Source of the DNA: Micrasema longulum
Lineage: Eukaryota; Arthropoda; Insecta; Trichoptera; Brachycentridae
Direction: 5' to 3'
Length of the DNA: 64,000 nt
NCBI GenBank assembly: GCA_022494885.1
Contig: JAGVSM010004271.1
Location: 62,001 to 126,000 of the forward strand
In this document: one piece after another, positions 47,201 through 47,957 of the stretch
How positions within the stretch are numbered: the stretch's first letter is position 1
Layout: the number at the start of each line of letters is the position of its first letter
Made by a program: the position numbers and the translations under genes
The notes under the pieces: model-generated
What the model was told of the DNA's origin: nothing
The model's input: only the letters and a program-made list of their open reading frames with translations
Databases searched by the model: none

Positions 47201-47264
47201 CTGACAACTCCCGATTCGACAGATTCCTGTTTTCAATGGCCATTTTGTTGTTATCTGTTTTCAT
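8073..47264 (-). CDS. CD36-family scavenger receptor class B protein (complete, 11 coding exons)
   Basis: Exons (minus strand): 47,264-46,958; 19,807-19,716; 17,701-17,538; 14,574-14,433; 13,322-13,113; 11,904-11,777; 11,357-11,237; 11,140-10,990; 10,146-9,996; 9,411-9,309; 8,279-8,073. All have AG/GT borders, phases match throughout, and the total is 1,776 nt (591 aa). Family features are two terminal membrane segments (about 105-125 and 549-568), a large ectodomain with motifs VFNYTN, DLGPYVY, FLWGYEDEL, HWGTDECN, MFPPNM and PHFYLGDP, several N-glycosylation sites, and the Cys cluster CYCHMDSGVCPPKG. The family binds lipids or lipoproteins and endocytoses ligands at the plasma membrane or in lysosomes. 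The roughly 102-residue cytosolic N-terminus is unusually long for the family. The start chosen is the first ATG after an in-frame stop in exon 1; a second ATG 21 nt later (AAAATGG) has better context. The ligand is unknown. Intron 1 is about 27 kb. Confidence 0.9.
8478..9262 (-). pseudogene. LINE ORF2 C-terminal fragment in CD36 intron 10
   Basis: Minus-strand frames encode, in order, the segment after the reverse transcriptase core (KVMVFERDENIT-like with breaks), ANKCLSHEDKLAVHNGVL, CVVKRCMIGAQMS, and DGCRKRGRPRMTWHDQVHQ. The element ends in a (TTG)n-like 3' tail, seen as acaacaacaac at about 8,507-8,518. The same family occurs at 4.2, 35.5, 40.4, 44.4 and 46.3 kb. Frameshifts are present. 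Confidence 0.75.
9309..9411 (-). CDS. CD36-family gene, exon 10
   Basis: Acceptor CTAG at 9,412; it completes an Arg codon split with exon 9. It encodes IQINFQVKKSLGISG and LERLPEDIILPIIWMDL, the membrane-proximal end of the ectodomain. Donor GTAAGC, phase 0. Confidence 0.88.
9996..10146 (-). CDS. CD36-family gene, exon 9
   Basis: Acceptor CACAG; it completes a Gly codon. It encodes the strongly conserved block APALASFPHFYLGDP, then VDGLNP and the HPTLGFPLAGMSR region. Donor GTAATC, phase 2. Confidence 0.9.
10190..10245 (-). mobile_element. possible Helitron 3' terminus
   Basis: The minus strand ends GCCGGATTCAGCTAG at about 10,189, just before an A/T-rich flank. This resembles the CTAG end of the Helitron at 34,078. 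A close relative of the stretch (CCCGGCAATGCTTTGC) is at 44,350-44,380. The other terminus is not identified, so this is tentative. Confidence 0.35.
10795..10978 (-). pseudogene. LINE ORF2 C-terminal remnant beside CD36 exon 8
   Basis: The minus strand encodes VVSGWNKLPSLVVHSISVNQ, then FKDRLDAFLKEEELGQK and two stops. This is the tail of a LINE ORF2 (x-W-N-x-L-P-x-x-V-V pattern). It stops only about 10 bp from the donor site of the receptor exon. Confidence 0.65.
10990..11140 (-). CDS. CD36-family gene, exon 8 (cysteine cluster)
   Basis: Acceptor CGTAG, phase 0. It encodes VLHGIKAYRYSVPDDVFDS and the disulfide region QCYCHMDSGVCPPKGVSN, with an NSS glycosylation site. Donor GTAAGT, phase 1. 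Confidence 0.92.
11237..11357 (-). CDS. CD36-family gene, exon 7
   Basis: Completes the Arg codon begun in exon 6 and encodes VDASDGSMFPPNM, then ELCRRLPFIFEKELD. This matches the family region after the conserved C-N motif. Donor GTAAGT, phase 0. Confidence 0.9.
11605..11760. repeat. F4 short inverted-repeat element, partial copy
   Basis: The interior (GTGAAGGTGTGTAGTGGG, then TTGCATGTTGGTTTAATTG, then GTCCTGAC) matches the inverse of 21,950-22,010. The terminal stretches are diverged. It lies in CD36 intron 6. Confidence 0.55.
11777..11904 (-). CDS. CD36-family gene, exon 6
   Basis: Acceptor TTTTTTAG, phase 0. It encodes RNGTGSDVVTMFTGV, then RYNGLSKLSHWGTDECN, equivalent to the family's NGT...HTG...W-S-D-E-C-N block. 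Donor GTTTGA, phase 2. Confidence 0.9.
11960..12105 (+). pseudogene. LINE ORF2 C-terminal scrap
   Basis: It matches 43,150-43,300 (TCCACCCTGATGCT..., GGTCAAAGA, TTAAAGTGTACAA, then AGGGCAATCAGTAA), which is the C-terminus of a plus-strand LINE there. No intact frame remains. Confidence 0.6.
12106..13075. other. CD36 intron 5 sequence, no gene recognised
   Basis: A mixed-composition stretch that includes a plus-strand frame of 126 codons at 12,670-13,050. Its product (starts MTPFSKYVGSF, ends PSSFELVLA) resembles nothing I know and lies antisense in the receptor gene. It may be part of an unrecognised mobile element, since its composition is less AT-biased than its surroundings. Confidence 0.35.
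13113..13322 (-). CDS. CD36-family gene, exon 5
   Basis: Acceptor TTCACAG, phase 0. It encodes SAIAMAKDTYYMAKVGL, then LPIHRFLWGYEDELVNL and QMDQFGVLST. GYED is a family hallmark. Donor GTAAGT, phase 0, 70 codons. Confidence 0.92.
13340..13500 (+). repeat. F1 repeat, partial
   Basis: Carries the F1 end module (CAACAATGTTTTGAGTATGT, then CTCCCTAGGGAGTTATT) running into GGGAATATGGAAGTCTAGAC. The body breaks off in a TTTATTTATTTATTTA tract. Confidence 0.7.
13545..13720 (+). mobile_element. tRNA-derived SINE (local family SINE B)
   Basis: tRNA-like head with A-box-like GGTTGTGGTCCCGTGG and B box AGGTTCAAATCCCACTC. A body with GGAAATGGTCTGAAAATTTG follows, also present at 46.6 and 57.45 kb. It sits in CD36 intron 4. 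Confidence 0.75.
13800..13865 (-). repeat. F2 MITE terminal fragment
   Basis: Inverse of the F2 left end (TTATGTCGTCACTTTTTCTG, then TTTTAAGGACTATAG), as at 40,255-40,320. Confidence 0.65.
13910..13980 (+). repeat. F7 (Myb-element) terminal repeat fragment
   Basis: CTCAATCACAAATAACTATC, then GACGTGCTTAAAAACATGCT, matches the terminal inverted repeats of the element at 62,081-63,820. An inverse copy is at 31,715-31,778, sharing flanking sequence as well. Confidence 0.65.
13981..14235 (+). repeat. F1 repeat copy
   Basis: Runs from GTTTGAGTATGGCCAAATGC through CCTCCCTAGGGAGTTATTC and the core TTTACAGGGCTTATGACCTG to CACATTTCCTCAATTCTTC. No coding capacity. Confidence 0.75.
14283..14375 (+). 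repeat. F8 short interspersed repeat
   Basis: AATGCTCTAATTTTTAC, then ATCCAATTTCCC, then GGCACTGAA. The same string is at 19,380-19,455 and 23,670-23,735. Function unknown. Confidence 0.5.
14433..14574 (-). CDS. CD36-family gene, exon 4
   Basis: Completes a Lys codon from exon 3 and encodes ETLTRVNTVFNPNGTLTYQD, then MLPDESIG and VVVPNLPML, matching the family's N-G-T-x-x-Y and V-P-N-x-P blocks. The donor is GTACGC, acceptable but not strong. Confidence 0.9.
14590..15395 (+). pseudogene. LINE ORF2 fragments with 3' tail
   Basis: 14,590-14,760 encodes DVVKSIKDLGVIMS, a post-reverse-transcriptase segment. 14,960-15,230 encodes RLRNNEGLFIDQHRTNYGLN and CRIVNSRQDLDFFGLSL, a LINE C-terminus. The element ends TGGACAATGTCCGTTAATAA followed by (AATA)n at 15,353-15,382. 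The same family is at 15.7 and 33.6 kb. The middle is deleted. Confidence 0.75.
15396..15655. other. no gene recognised
   Basis: AT-rich tract followed by a GC-richer patch (GTCCGTCGCTCGGACCTGG, an imperfect hairpin, about 15,580-15,600). Nothing coding is seen. Confidence 0.3.
15660..16135 (+). pseudogene. LINE ORF2 C-terminal fragment
   Basis: Interrupted plus frames resemble the fragment at 33,560-33,960 (LEYASVIWS-like start; RLRNNNVLFLDQHSANNG; CCIVNSRQNLDFVSVSL). Several stops and frameshifts. Confidence 0.7.
16136..17127. other. CD36 intron 3 repeats; Helitron end at 16,588
   Basis: The plus strand at 16,550-16,588 reads GACAACGTCTGTGGGGTCCG then CTAG, followed by T. This matches the 3' end of the Helitron at 34,078-34,727, so a Helitron 3' terminus is present; its 5' end was not found. 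16,660-16,790 is a CA-rich low-complexity tract with CCCTCTCC motifs. The rest is AT-rich without recognisable genes. Confidence 0.5.
17128..17382 (-). mobile_element. tRNA-derived SINE A, near full length
   Basis: On the minus strand: tRNA-like head with TGGTGTAGTGGTCGGCGCG (A box) and CGGGTTCGATTCCCGACATG (B box), then a body with AATATTTCATAGTCCCC, GCGTAAGACTGATC and CGCTGCGATTGGTGTACC, and a (TGA)-type end. At least four relatives lie in the window. Confidence 0.85.
17538..17701 (-). CDS. CD36-family gene, exon 3
   Basis: Acceptor CTTTCAG, phase 0. It encodes NMMLINNSKAYELWSKPPV, then LKVHVFNYTNVDDYM and RVEDLGPYVY. These are the classic W-x-x-P-P, F-N-x-T-N and E-x-G-P-Y blocks at the start of the CD36 ectodomain. 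Donor GTAAGT, phase 2. Confidence 0.93.
18120..18740. repeat. F1 variant followed by F5 repeat
   Basis: 18,125-18,300 resembles 21,460-21,620 (TATTCGCTAATAAGCGGAAT, then GACAGGTCATAAGCCCTGTA, then AACGCTCGAATATC). 18,360-18,740 matches 32,862-33,200 in inverse orientation (TATTATTTAACATGATATAA; GATCTGGCAATATTACC; GACACAGTCCGATGTATTCA). No coding capacity. Confidence 0.65.
18880..19375 (+). mobile_element. F2 long-TIR MITE copy
   Basis: The left end TATAGTCCTTAAAATATAGC, with ATTAGAATGACAGTTGTCA, runs through TAACGACGTTCTTACAAGG to AATCGATTTGATC. The same element is at 24,008-24,552 and 31,840-32,345. The right TIR is degraded here. No protein. Confidence 0.75.
19499..19592 (-). mobile_element. 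tRNA-like SINE head
   Basis: Minus strand: TCGTACTGTAGTGGTGGGCG (A-box-like) and GGTCCCGGGTCGAATCCTGG (B-box-like). Close in type to SINE A but diverged, with no body recognised. Confidence 0.5.
19716..19807 (-). CDS. CD36-family gene, exon 2 (N-terminal membrane segment)
   Basis: Acceptor GTTCCAG. Its first two bases complete a Leu codon with exon 1, then MTSLVVIFLLSLIGTITFFF forms the N-terminal membrane segment, followed by TDTFNTTLLS. Donor GTAAGT, phase 0. If exon 1 were not used, the ATG inside this exon could start a conventional short-N-terminus CD36 protein of about 488 residues. Confidence 0.9.
20045..20530 (-). pseudogene. LINE ORF2 C-terminal fragment
   Basis: Interrupted minus frames read NYCSIILFLSNKENIDKL, then LQNKAFRIILKKNRYTRVK. 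This resembles the plus-strand LINE at 37.7 kb (DYCSTILFLANEGNLNKL). Only the end of ORF2 and AT-rich sequence remain. Confidence 0.65.
20690..21850 (-). pseudogene. LINE reverse transcriptase C-terminal part, interrupted
   Basis: Minus strand from 21,850: IRYADDTVLLADSMESL (catalytic YADD), then NISKTKCM, then a 343-bp insertion. It resumes with VIRKKPQTF, VHQYKYLGCWLND and VLFYGVETWTLTQ. After a frameshift near 21,030 it continues with ISRVDRVRNDDVLRRMEKDK, KLEYFGHVMRGETY and a C-terminal tail ending at about 20,694. It is a LINE polyprotein of the type with an R-K-L-x-Y-x-G-H-x-x-R C-terminus. Confidence 0.8.
21362..21716. mobile_element. insertion with 12-bp target duplication
   Basis: CATACATTTAGT at 21,350-21,361 recurs at 21,705-21,716, and joining across one copy restores the LINE reading SKTKCMVIRKKP. 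The inserted DNA holds an F1-related core (GACAGGTCATAAGCCCTGTA, GCTCGAATATCGATAATCC) and ends in CAAAAAAATAATGT. Confidence 0.75.
21860..22060. mobile_element. F4 MITE, about 200 bp with long TIRs
   Basis: The left arm AAATGTTATAAAATATTTGA, then TATAACCACTTATTGACTTT, is mirrored on the right (AAAGTCAGTAAGTGGTTATA, then AAATATTTAATAACATTT), giving about 45-48 bp of terminal inverted repeat. Relatives are at 11.6 and 52.1 kb. No coding capacity. Confidence 0.75.
22250..22470. repeat. low-complexity TA/CA-rich tract
   Basis: Runs of ACATATATACATATATA type followed by TTATTTATTTATTTATT. No gene. Confidence 0.7.
22638..22692. repeat. near-perfect short inverted repeat
   Basis: AAGAGCCAATTCAAGTTTTT is followed within about 15 bp by its inverse AAAAACTTGAATTGGCTCTT. 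It would fold into a hairpin with arms of 24 bp or more. Confidence 0.85.
22885..23320. mobile_element. two LINE 3' ends
   Basis: 22,885-23,020 matches 41,770-41,870 (TACAGTTTAAAGACAGACCA). 23,195-23,315 ends CTCGGCACGGGAAACCCCAG and then (AATA)n, as in the plus LINE ending at about 43,660 (CTCGGCACGGGACACCCGTG). Confidence 0.6.
23665..23860 (+). repeat. F8 repeat joined to Penelope-like terminal sequence
   Basis: F8 (AATGCTCTAATTTTTACC ... CCGTAGGGCTGAAG) runs into CTGCAATGGTAGCCGAAACG, then CAAATCCAACATACACGG and GTGACCGTGAAAACCTTCGC. This is the terminal module also at 29.15, 29.97 and 34.95 kb. Confidence 0.6.
24008..24552. mobile_element. F2 MITE, complete copy with about 44-bp TIRs
   Basis: Left end ACTATAGTCCTTAAAATGTA, then GATGATTAGAATGACTGTTG. 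The right end (TTGACAGCTGTCATTCTCAT, then ATATTTTAAGAACTATAGT) is its inverse with few mismatches. The interior is AT-rich and non-coding. The family recurs at 18.9, 31.8 and 40.1 kb. Confidence 0.8.
24850..25370 (+). pseudogene. LINE reverse transcriptase core fragment
   Basis: Broken frames give KAFDRVDREKFWKVL-like, then IPKGVGQGCVMPP, then the catalytic box LLYADDAVLLASSKGD and NVDKSKVMVLERDENIT, ending VEEFVHLGSMFM. Order and spacing fit the palm of a non-LTR reverse transcriptase. It has internal stops and is truncated after about 25,368. Confidence 0.8.
25375..25610 (+). repeat. F6 interspersed repeat
   Basis: Matches 33,285-33,540 (CCTGTTTCTTTAAGATCCTA; AGTTGAATTCAAATCAGGAG; AACTACTCATTTATGAGTAG, a small hairpin; CGCCTTCTGTTTGATGC). 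No coding. Confidence 0.65.
25611..26027. other. no gene recognised
   Basis: A less AT-biased stretch with a chance plus frame of 79 codons from 25,567 rich in Arg/Lys/Ser. No resemblance to a known family. Confidence 0.3.
26028..27560 (-). pseudogene. LINE 3' half, interrupted by a second LINE
   Basis: Minus frame 27,555-27,274 encodes the C-terminus (APKMTTSFGQRSQIYLGP, then WLLDLGLENCLEMATPPKQ). The 3' UTR continues to 26,936, is broken by an inserted LINE, and resumes at 26,132 to end at 26,028 in a TTATTTATTTATT tail. The copy at 668-1,175 shows the uninterrupted 3' UTR. Confidence 0.8.
26133..26935 (-). pseudogene. nested 5'-truncated LINE
   Basis: Encodes MVWSPQYNVYINQIENIQKK, then LEYRFGNIENDYGASL and LFKILNNIVDSPYLLQ to a stop at about 26,550, then a 3' UTR and a TTTTATTTTATTTTATT tail. 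Both edges carry a TTAATAT-like string, a likely target duplication. Confidence 0.8.
27561..27934. other. no gene recognised
   Basis: Begins with a (TTA)n microsatellite at 27,576-27,602, followed by AT-rich DNA. Nothing coding is seen. Confidence 0.35.
27935..28610 (-). pseudogene. LINE ORF2 C-terminal region with F1 insertion
   Basis: Minus strand, 28,610-28,496: DNIKYLGVIIDSHLDWAAQI. After an F1 copy (28,370-28,495) it continues with KSVFSRLYSGSIRTPTAEVF, then GVLNVWQLYAKALLVHTHKH and VAPKMTTSFGQRS. Same family as the LINE at 27.5 kb. Confidence 0.75.
28370..28495 (+). repeat. F1 repeat inside LINE
   Basis: TTTCAACAGAGAGGGAAA, GGAAGTCTAGGCATTTACAG and TTTACACACTGTGTAACATT. The LINE reading is interrupted exactly here. 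Confidence 0.75.
28680..30640 (+). pseudogene. Penelope-like retroelement (reverse transcriptase and GIY-YIG parts)
   Basis: Pieces of reverse transcriptase occur at 28,712-28,940 (EIPKLYGLKKNHQDDNPISP), 30,120-30,230 (GLATGSPTSPLVADRF) and 30,373-30,560 (NKLNFLDLTLTN, then FRKPTYTDIVIDNH). At 29,498-29,770 a frame reads VYKLSCQGCGNVYMGQTVR and then KKRIDKHRRACKLRH, the GIY-YIG-type endonuclease of Penelope-like elements. The order is rearranged: the endonuclease piece sits between reverse transcriptase pieces and is bounded by inverted copies of the terminal module (29,130-29,230 and 29,960-30,045). Two element copies are therefore probably nested. There are multiple stops and no intact gene. 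Confidence 0.8.
30645..30985. mobile_element. F3 palindromic MITE, right end truncated
   Basis: Matches 58,085-58,452: left arm GTCACATCCGAAACCAC, AGAAGACTTATTAGCATAT, a GC-rich loop with GGGGGCGCGGCCGCGCGG, then the right arm TTATTCGTTCTAAAAAAATA and GCCAATATGTCTTG, where it breaks off. Confidence 0.75.
30986..31134 (-). repeat. F7-type interior fragment
   Basis: Inverse of 35,155-35,340 (ACGCGTGTGTAATCTCTAAG; GTCGGTATGTTTTTTGTTTT; GGCGTTTACT). It belongs to the family whose termini carry CTCAATCACAAATAACTATC. Confidence 0.55.
31135..31700. mobile_element. F1 foldback element
   Basis: The forward half (GGAAGTCTAGGCATTTAC ... AAAGAGCTGAAACCTTTATC ... CTTCTTTTACCAGGTAG) is followed by an inverse half (AAAGTGGCCACTTAAACCAG ... 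GGTCATAAGCCCTGTAAATG). Within it, 31,440-31,500 and 31,640-31,700 are inverse copies (GTTTGAGTATGTCCAAATGC). Non-coding. Confidence 0.75.
31701..31780 (-). repeat. F7 terminal repeat fragment
   Basis: TGTGATCGCTCAAATGCTTA ... CGACGTGCTTAAAAACATGC read in inverse, ending TGTGATTGAG. It is the mirror of 13,910-13,980. Confidence 0.65.
31840..32345. mobile_element. F2 MITE copy with TIRs
   Basis: Left TTTAGTCCTTAAAATGTAAG ... ATTAGAATGACAGTTGTCAG. Right TTTGACAGCTGTCATTCTAA ... TTTTAAGGACTATAG. Confidence 0.78.
32346..33544. repeat. F5 and F6 repeats in otherwise unassigned DNA
   Basis: 32,395-32,475 resembles a LINE ORF2 scrap (AAGGCTGAGACGCGCATTAT). 32,862-33,240 is F5 (inverse of the 18.3-18.7 kb copy) and 33,285-33,540 is F6. 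No gene is seen. Confidence 0.5.
33545..34777 (+). pseudogene. LINE ORF2 C-terminus, interrupted by a Helitron
   Basis: Encodes VVWSPFYVNRINHIKSVQHR, then YADIESMLNISSLQKRRTN and VDVPSLLGQVKFNIPTRRL-like sequence up to a stop near 33,898. The 3' UTR TTTCATTGTAATA is broken at 34,077 and resumes at 34,728 with TTTAAACCCTGTAAATTGT, then TGGACAATGCCCGTTAATAA and (AATA)n. The related LINE at 15,300-15,380 lacks the interruption. Confidence 0.8.
34078..34727 (-). mobile_element. non-autonomous Helitron, 650 bp
   Basis: On the minus strand it begins TCTTTATACATATAATTCC and ends GTCGGGTCCGCTAG. Near the end, GCGGGAC and GTCCGC can pair around a 12-nt loop, the expected 3' hairpin. It sits between A and T of the host LINE with no target duplication: the empty site in the 15.3-kb relative reads TGTAATATTTAAACC. 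5'-TC, CTAG-3', the 3' hairpin and A/T insertion are the accepted Helitron signature. No Rep/helicase is encoded. Confidence 0.88.
34785..35040 (+). repeat. Penelope-like terminal fragment
   Basis: Matches 29,835-30,050 (ACTGCGACACGGTACAAATT; AGTACTTAAACACATACTTT; GGTAGCCGAAACGTCGGAAC) and ends GATAACAGTGACCG. Confidence 0.7.
35085..35510. mobile_element. F7 element derivative
   Basis: Begins CTCAATCACAAATAACTATC (TIR). At 35,425-35,480 it contains the inverse of the first exon region of the Myb-type element gene (GGAATATTTTCCAT with CACCGGTGAAATTCAAATAT). Interior coding exons are missing. Confidence 0.6.
35515..36280 (+). pseudogene. LINE ORF2 C-terminal part with nested insert
   Basis: Plus frames encode ANKCLSQEAKQAVYNGVLV, then MLSKCDLSGECVVKRCMIGA, MDSERTAKRIYDANVDGRRK and RRCMNVAEVRSVYKDRV. 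The sequence is interrupted at about 36,046 and resumes at 36,215 (GTGGCGTTCAATCCTCTCTG ... GGGGAAACGGCGTGATGG). Best-preserved copy of this LINE tail in the window. Confidence 0.8.
36046..36214 (-). mobile_element. short LINE 3' end inserted in LINE
   Basis: The minus strand encodes KLYNELPEEIKEIEKI before a T-rich 3' end. The host LINE reads continuously if this piece is removed. Confidence 0.6.
36281..37019. other. unassigned DNA with an F7 terminal repeat
   Basis: 36,575-36,640 holds a tandem duplication of ATAATGAACAACCATGGTGA. 36,655-36,700 ends with an F7-like terminus (CACGTCGATTGTTATTTGTG, then GTTGAG). No gene is recognised. Confidence 0.45.
37020..38240 (+). pseudogene. LINE reverse transcriptase C-terminal half
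   Basis: Frames read DFKRAFETIDRKKLLQKL (palm motif A), GSVLGPILFIIYINDI, then catalytic LQLFADDTLIYIAG, LKINKLQLNVGKTKYMELG and NEMKYLGIILDSKLTLNANF. After a frameshift at about 37,845 it continues with LKWLSVRRRLKFNML to a stop at 38,159. Stops near 37,175 and 37,215 break the 5' side. It is a jockey/CR1-like non-LTR element, 5'-truncated. Confidence 0.85.
38265..38400 (-). repeat. F2 fragment
   Basis: Inverse of the F2 right half (ATTTTATCAGTTTTTTCATG; AAACTCTGTTTCCGAAAATT). Confidence 0.6.
38490..38930 (+). pseudogene. LINE ORF2 C-terminal fragment
   Basis: Broken frames: TLNISSLQDRRNKSDLIVLF, then IKLNIPTRNLRQNLLFHTDN, HRTNYGFYSPTPRI and SLDFFDNKLSSFVRSL. Confidence 0.75.
38940..39780 (+). 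pseudogene. LINE ORF2 C-terminal fragment with 3' UTR
   Basis: Plus frames encode VTEMRDLGVIFDQKLSFISH, NSLVRSILEYNSTIWSPYYA, FKIVNSVLDSPEILALVGF, and NSVLNRLHALGNKHSDLGD to a stop at 39,614. It resembles the end of the near-complete LINE at 48-51.4 kb. One stop falls at about 39,294. 3' end near 39,780 with AAATAAATAAA. Confidence 0.8.
40104..40325 (-). repeat. F2 fragment
   Basis: AGTTTTAAAGCTGATTTTAT ... TGTCAAGCATTGTATTGAAA ... ATATTTTAAGGACTATAAT, the inverse of the F2 left part. Confidence 0.7.
40385..41000 (-). pseudogene. LINE ORF2 C-terminal fragment
   Basis: Minus strand: VYLGSMFTRDGMTEKYIERR-like, then MDSERTAKNIYNANVGGCRN, KTWHDQIQQILEDGHVKSW and RACMRRCMKVEEARSVCKDR. The tail reads CAACAACAACAA on the plus strand. 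Same family as 35.5 and 46.3 kb. Confidence 0.78.
41105..41260 (+). mobile_element. possible Helitron-type repeat fragment
   Basis: TAATATTATAAATGCGAAAG, then ACGTCTCAACGGAGCGACCG and GACGTGTTTTTTTGCATAGG form a motif chain widespread in lepidopteran Helitron-like repeats. That association is from memory of the repeat type and not checked here. Termini are not defined. Confidence 0.4.
41261..41750. other. no gene recognised
   Basis: AT-rich, with a 69-codon chance frame. No features that I can support. Confidence 0.35.
41751..42719 (-). pseudogene. LINE ORF2 C-terminal fragment and 3' UTR
   Basis: Minus strand: broken RT-connection sequence with CSEIRDLGVVLDNRLLFGSH-like residues (42,650-42,570), then NLEFASVVWSPQYI (42,470-42,420), ENRRTISKLCYLHKLLNN and FNPLSKINLNVPFRVTRNKY. 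The 3' UTR ends at about 41,755 in a TTATTTATTTATTTT tail. Confidence 0.7.
42720..43665 (+). pseudogene. LINE ORF2 C-terminal region with 3' tail
   Basis: Reads DSIKYLGIFINGNLGWTNQI, then a frameshift. The frame 42,931-43,377 follows: LEYGIIGWGCANDTLIKQI-like start, then VKALLLYARKHYYLPSVTNT, TTFGQRGLAYYSVKVYNLLP and a stop. The 3' end is CTCGGCACGGGACACCCGTG and AAATAAATAAA. Confidence 0.78.
43690..43860 (-). pseudogene. LINE reverse transcriptase scrap
   Basis: Minus frame contains FSQFLLFADDAKIFVNVNDI, then KIQKYLDYCNKNQL: the catalytic ADD box and following region only. Confidence 0.7.
43861..44254. other. no gene recognised
   Basis: About 400 bp of unassigned DNA between LINE fragments. 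Confidence 0.35.
44255..44345 (+). mobile_element. F7 deletion derivative (TIR joined to first exon)
   Basis: CTCAATCACAAATAACTATC is followed within 40 bp by TTTCACCGGTGTAAATATGG and AAAATATTCCAAAACT. The TIR is therefore directly next to the initiator exon of the element's Myb-type gene. Confidence 0.6.
44400..45060 (+). pseudogene. LINE ORF2 C-terminal fragment split by a SINE
   Basis: RWFGHVERMDSERTAKTVYT, RNRGRPRKTWHDQIK and RACVRRRVNVKEATSVC up to about 44,752. It continues at about 45,005 with CGTTCTACCCTCTCTGCTAA ... ACAGCGTGATGGTTTG. Confidence 0.75.
44755..45004 (-). mobile_element. tRNA-derived SINE C inserted in LINE
   Basis: Minus strand: tRNA-like head GGCCTCCGTGGCGTAGTGGT (A box) and TTCCGGGTTCGATTCCCGG (B box), a body with CTGGGTGCTCTGTGATGTAA, and an A/T-rich 3' end (AAAATGTAAAATG). 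The host LINE resumes after it. Confidence 0.8.
45120..45365 (-). pseudogene. LINE ORF2 C-terminal end
   Basis: The minus strand encodes LVQLYLCNNHISIYSSNSVL, then HALGNKHSDLGDIFLLKFP, identical in type to the plus fragment ending at 39,614. Here it is inverted and truncated at about 45,365. Confidence 0.8.
45366..45481. repeat. F1-variant terminal stretch
   Basis: GTACATACACAAATCTGGAT, TCTCCCAAGGGGGAGTAGGT and CTACAGAGATGAGGTAGA match the inverse of 21,590-21,690. Confidence 0.55.
45482..46112. repeat. 36-bp minisatellite, about 17.5 copies
   Basis: The unit is TTGAGTGAGTTTATTCTTAT + ATTTCTTACTATGGTA (36 nt) with few substitutions, mostly G/A in TATGGTA. Because 36 is divisible by 3 and the unit lacks stops in three of six frames, it creates long open frames: 264 codons on plus, and 220 and 139 codons on minus. 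The repeated 12-mers are VLSEFILIFLTM and similar. Nothing suggests that they are translated. Confidence 0.95.
46285..46860 (+). pseudogene. LINE ORF2 C-terminal fragment split by SINE B
   Basis: AETRIIDRIKKGVLRWFGDV, DSERTAKRIYYANFDGCRKR and TPRKTWHDQVRQ end at about 46,493. The sequence resumes at about 46,690 with ACTTGAAGATGGACATGTCA and ends GGCGTGATGGTTTGTTG. Confidence 0.8.
46495..46690 (+). mobile_element. tRNA-derived SINE B inserted in LINE
   Basis: Head GGTTGTGGTCTTGTGGCTAG (A box) and GTGGTTCAAATCCCACTC (B box), body GAAAATGGCCTTCAAAATTA, and a poly(A) tract of 14 or more. The LINE string GTCAAAT/ACTTGAAG is split by it. Confidence 0.85.
46958..47264 (-). CDS. CD36-family gene, exon 1 (cytosolic N-terminal extension)
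   Basis: The first ATG after the acceptor at 47,442 lies at 47,264 with an in-frame TGA upstream. It encodes MKTDNNKMAIENRNLSN, ELSVKDLLRKDEKDLDEEG, VGDLPAKVIPGERILIRED, CATCSGG and NHRRTKKESAC, about 102 residues. It is charged, with a Cys-x-x-Cys and a basic stretch before the membrane segment. The donor GCC/GTAAGTA leaves phase 1, which pairs exactly with exon 2. The link across 27 kb rests on phase and overall frame, not on homology of this exon. Confidence 0.7.
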
Positions 47265-47441
47265 GTCAACTTGCCCCGTTTCAGGGTTTGCGTATGAGTC
47301 ACTTTTCAAATCTATTGTCGTGCGGTTCCCGCGCACTTTATCTATGACCTGTCAACGTGACGTACGGTTGACGTTTGTGTCTCGCGAACCGCCAAAATAC
47401 CTTTTTCCTCGACCTTTTTGTTAATTTCAATCACTCGAAGG
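47265..47441 (-). other. probable 5' UTR of the CD36-family gene
   Basis: A strong acceptor (TTTTTTTGTTTACAG) precedes 47,441. There is no ATG between it and 47,264, and the frames contain stops. An upstream non-coding exon should exist to the right. An alternative frame (RVIEINKKVEEKGILAV) is open to 47,350 but ends in TAG. Confidence 0.5.
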
Positions 47442-47789
47442 CTGTAAACAAAAAAACACGATTAACTCAAAAATAAGCAATACAATGAAATATTTGTATA
47501 GGTGTTGAATTTAATCAATTAATGATAATTGAAGACATTGATACAAGAGCCTGATATGTCATAATTCCGTAAACCGTGTAGAGTGCAAGTACTAATATTT
47601 TTGCTCTCGCTTTAAATTCAGCTAGTAAAGCTTAAAGGTGCATATTTATGATTGTTTTTGAACATACGTATTTATAAGGAATCGATCTTTGCCTGGTGAG
47701 ATATTTTACAATTAGTTTACTTGTAATCTCGAAGGATTTGAAATTTTATGCGAAAAAAATCTGTGTTGAGTCTACCTACATTAGAATAA
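47442..47789. other. intron or promoter-side DNA, no gene
   Basis: AT-rich. No recognisable promoter element. Confidence 0.3.
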
Positions 47790-47957
47790 ATCATATTGTC
47801 CCGGCTGAGGTCTATTTGACAGCGCCGCATTGAGTAGGTACTTGCTAGCTAAGTCCGCTACAAACTCAGGCGAACACAGCAGTGCCATTTTTCAATTAAA
47901 AAAAAACGAAAAAGTATTTTATACTTTAAAAAAAAAAAAAAAAAACTAAAAGTAAAT

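Noticed and set aside
46958..47264. assignment of this exon to the USP8-like gene
   Set aside because: Phase 0 at the USP8 donor (51,828) would hit a stop at once in the 47.4-kb exon, and the peptide does not resemble the USP core; its donor phase fits CD36 exon 2 instead.
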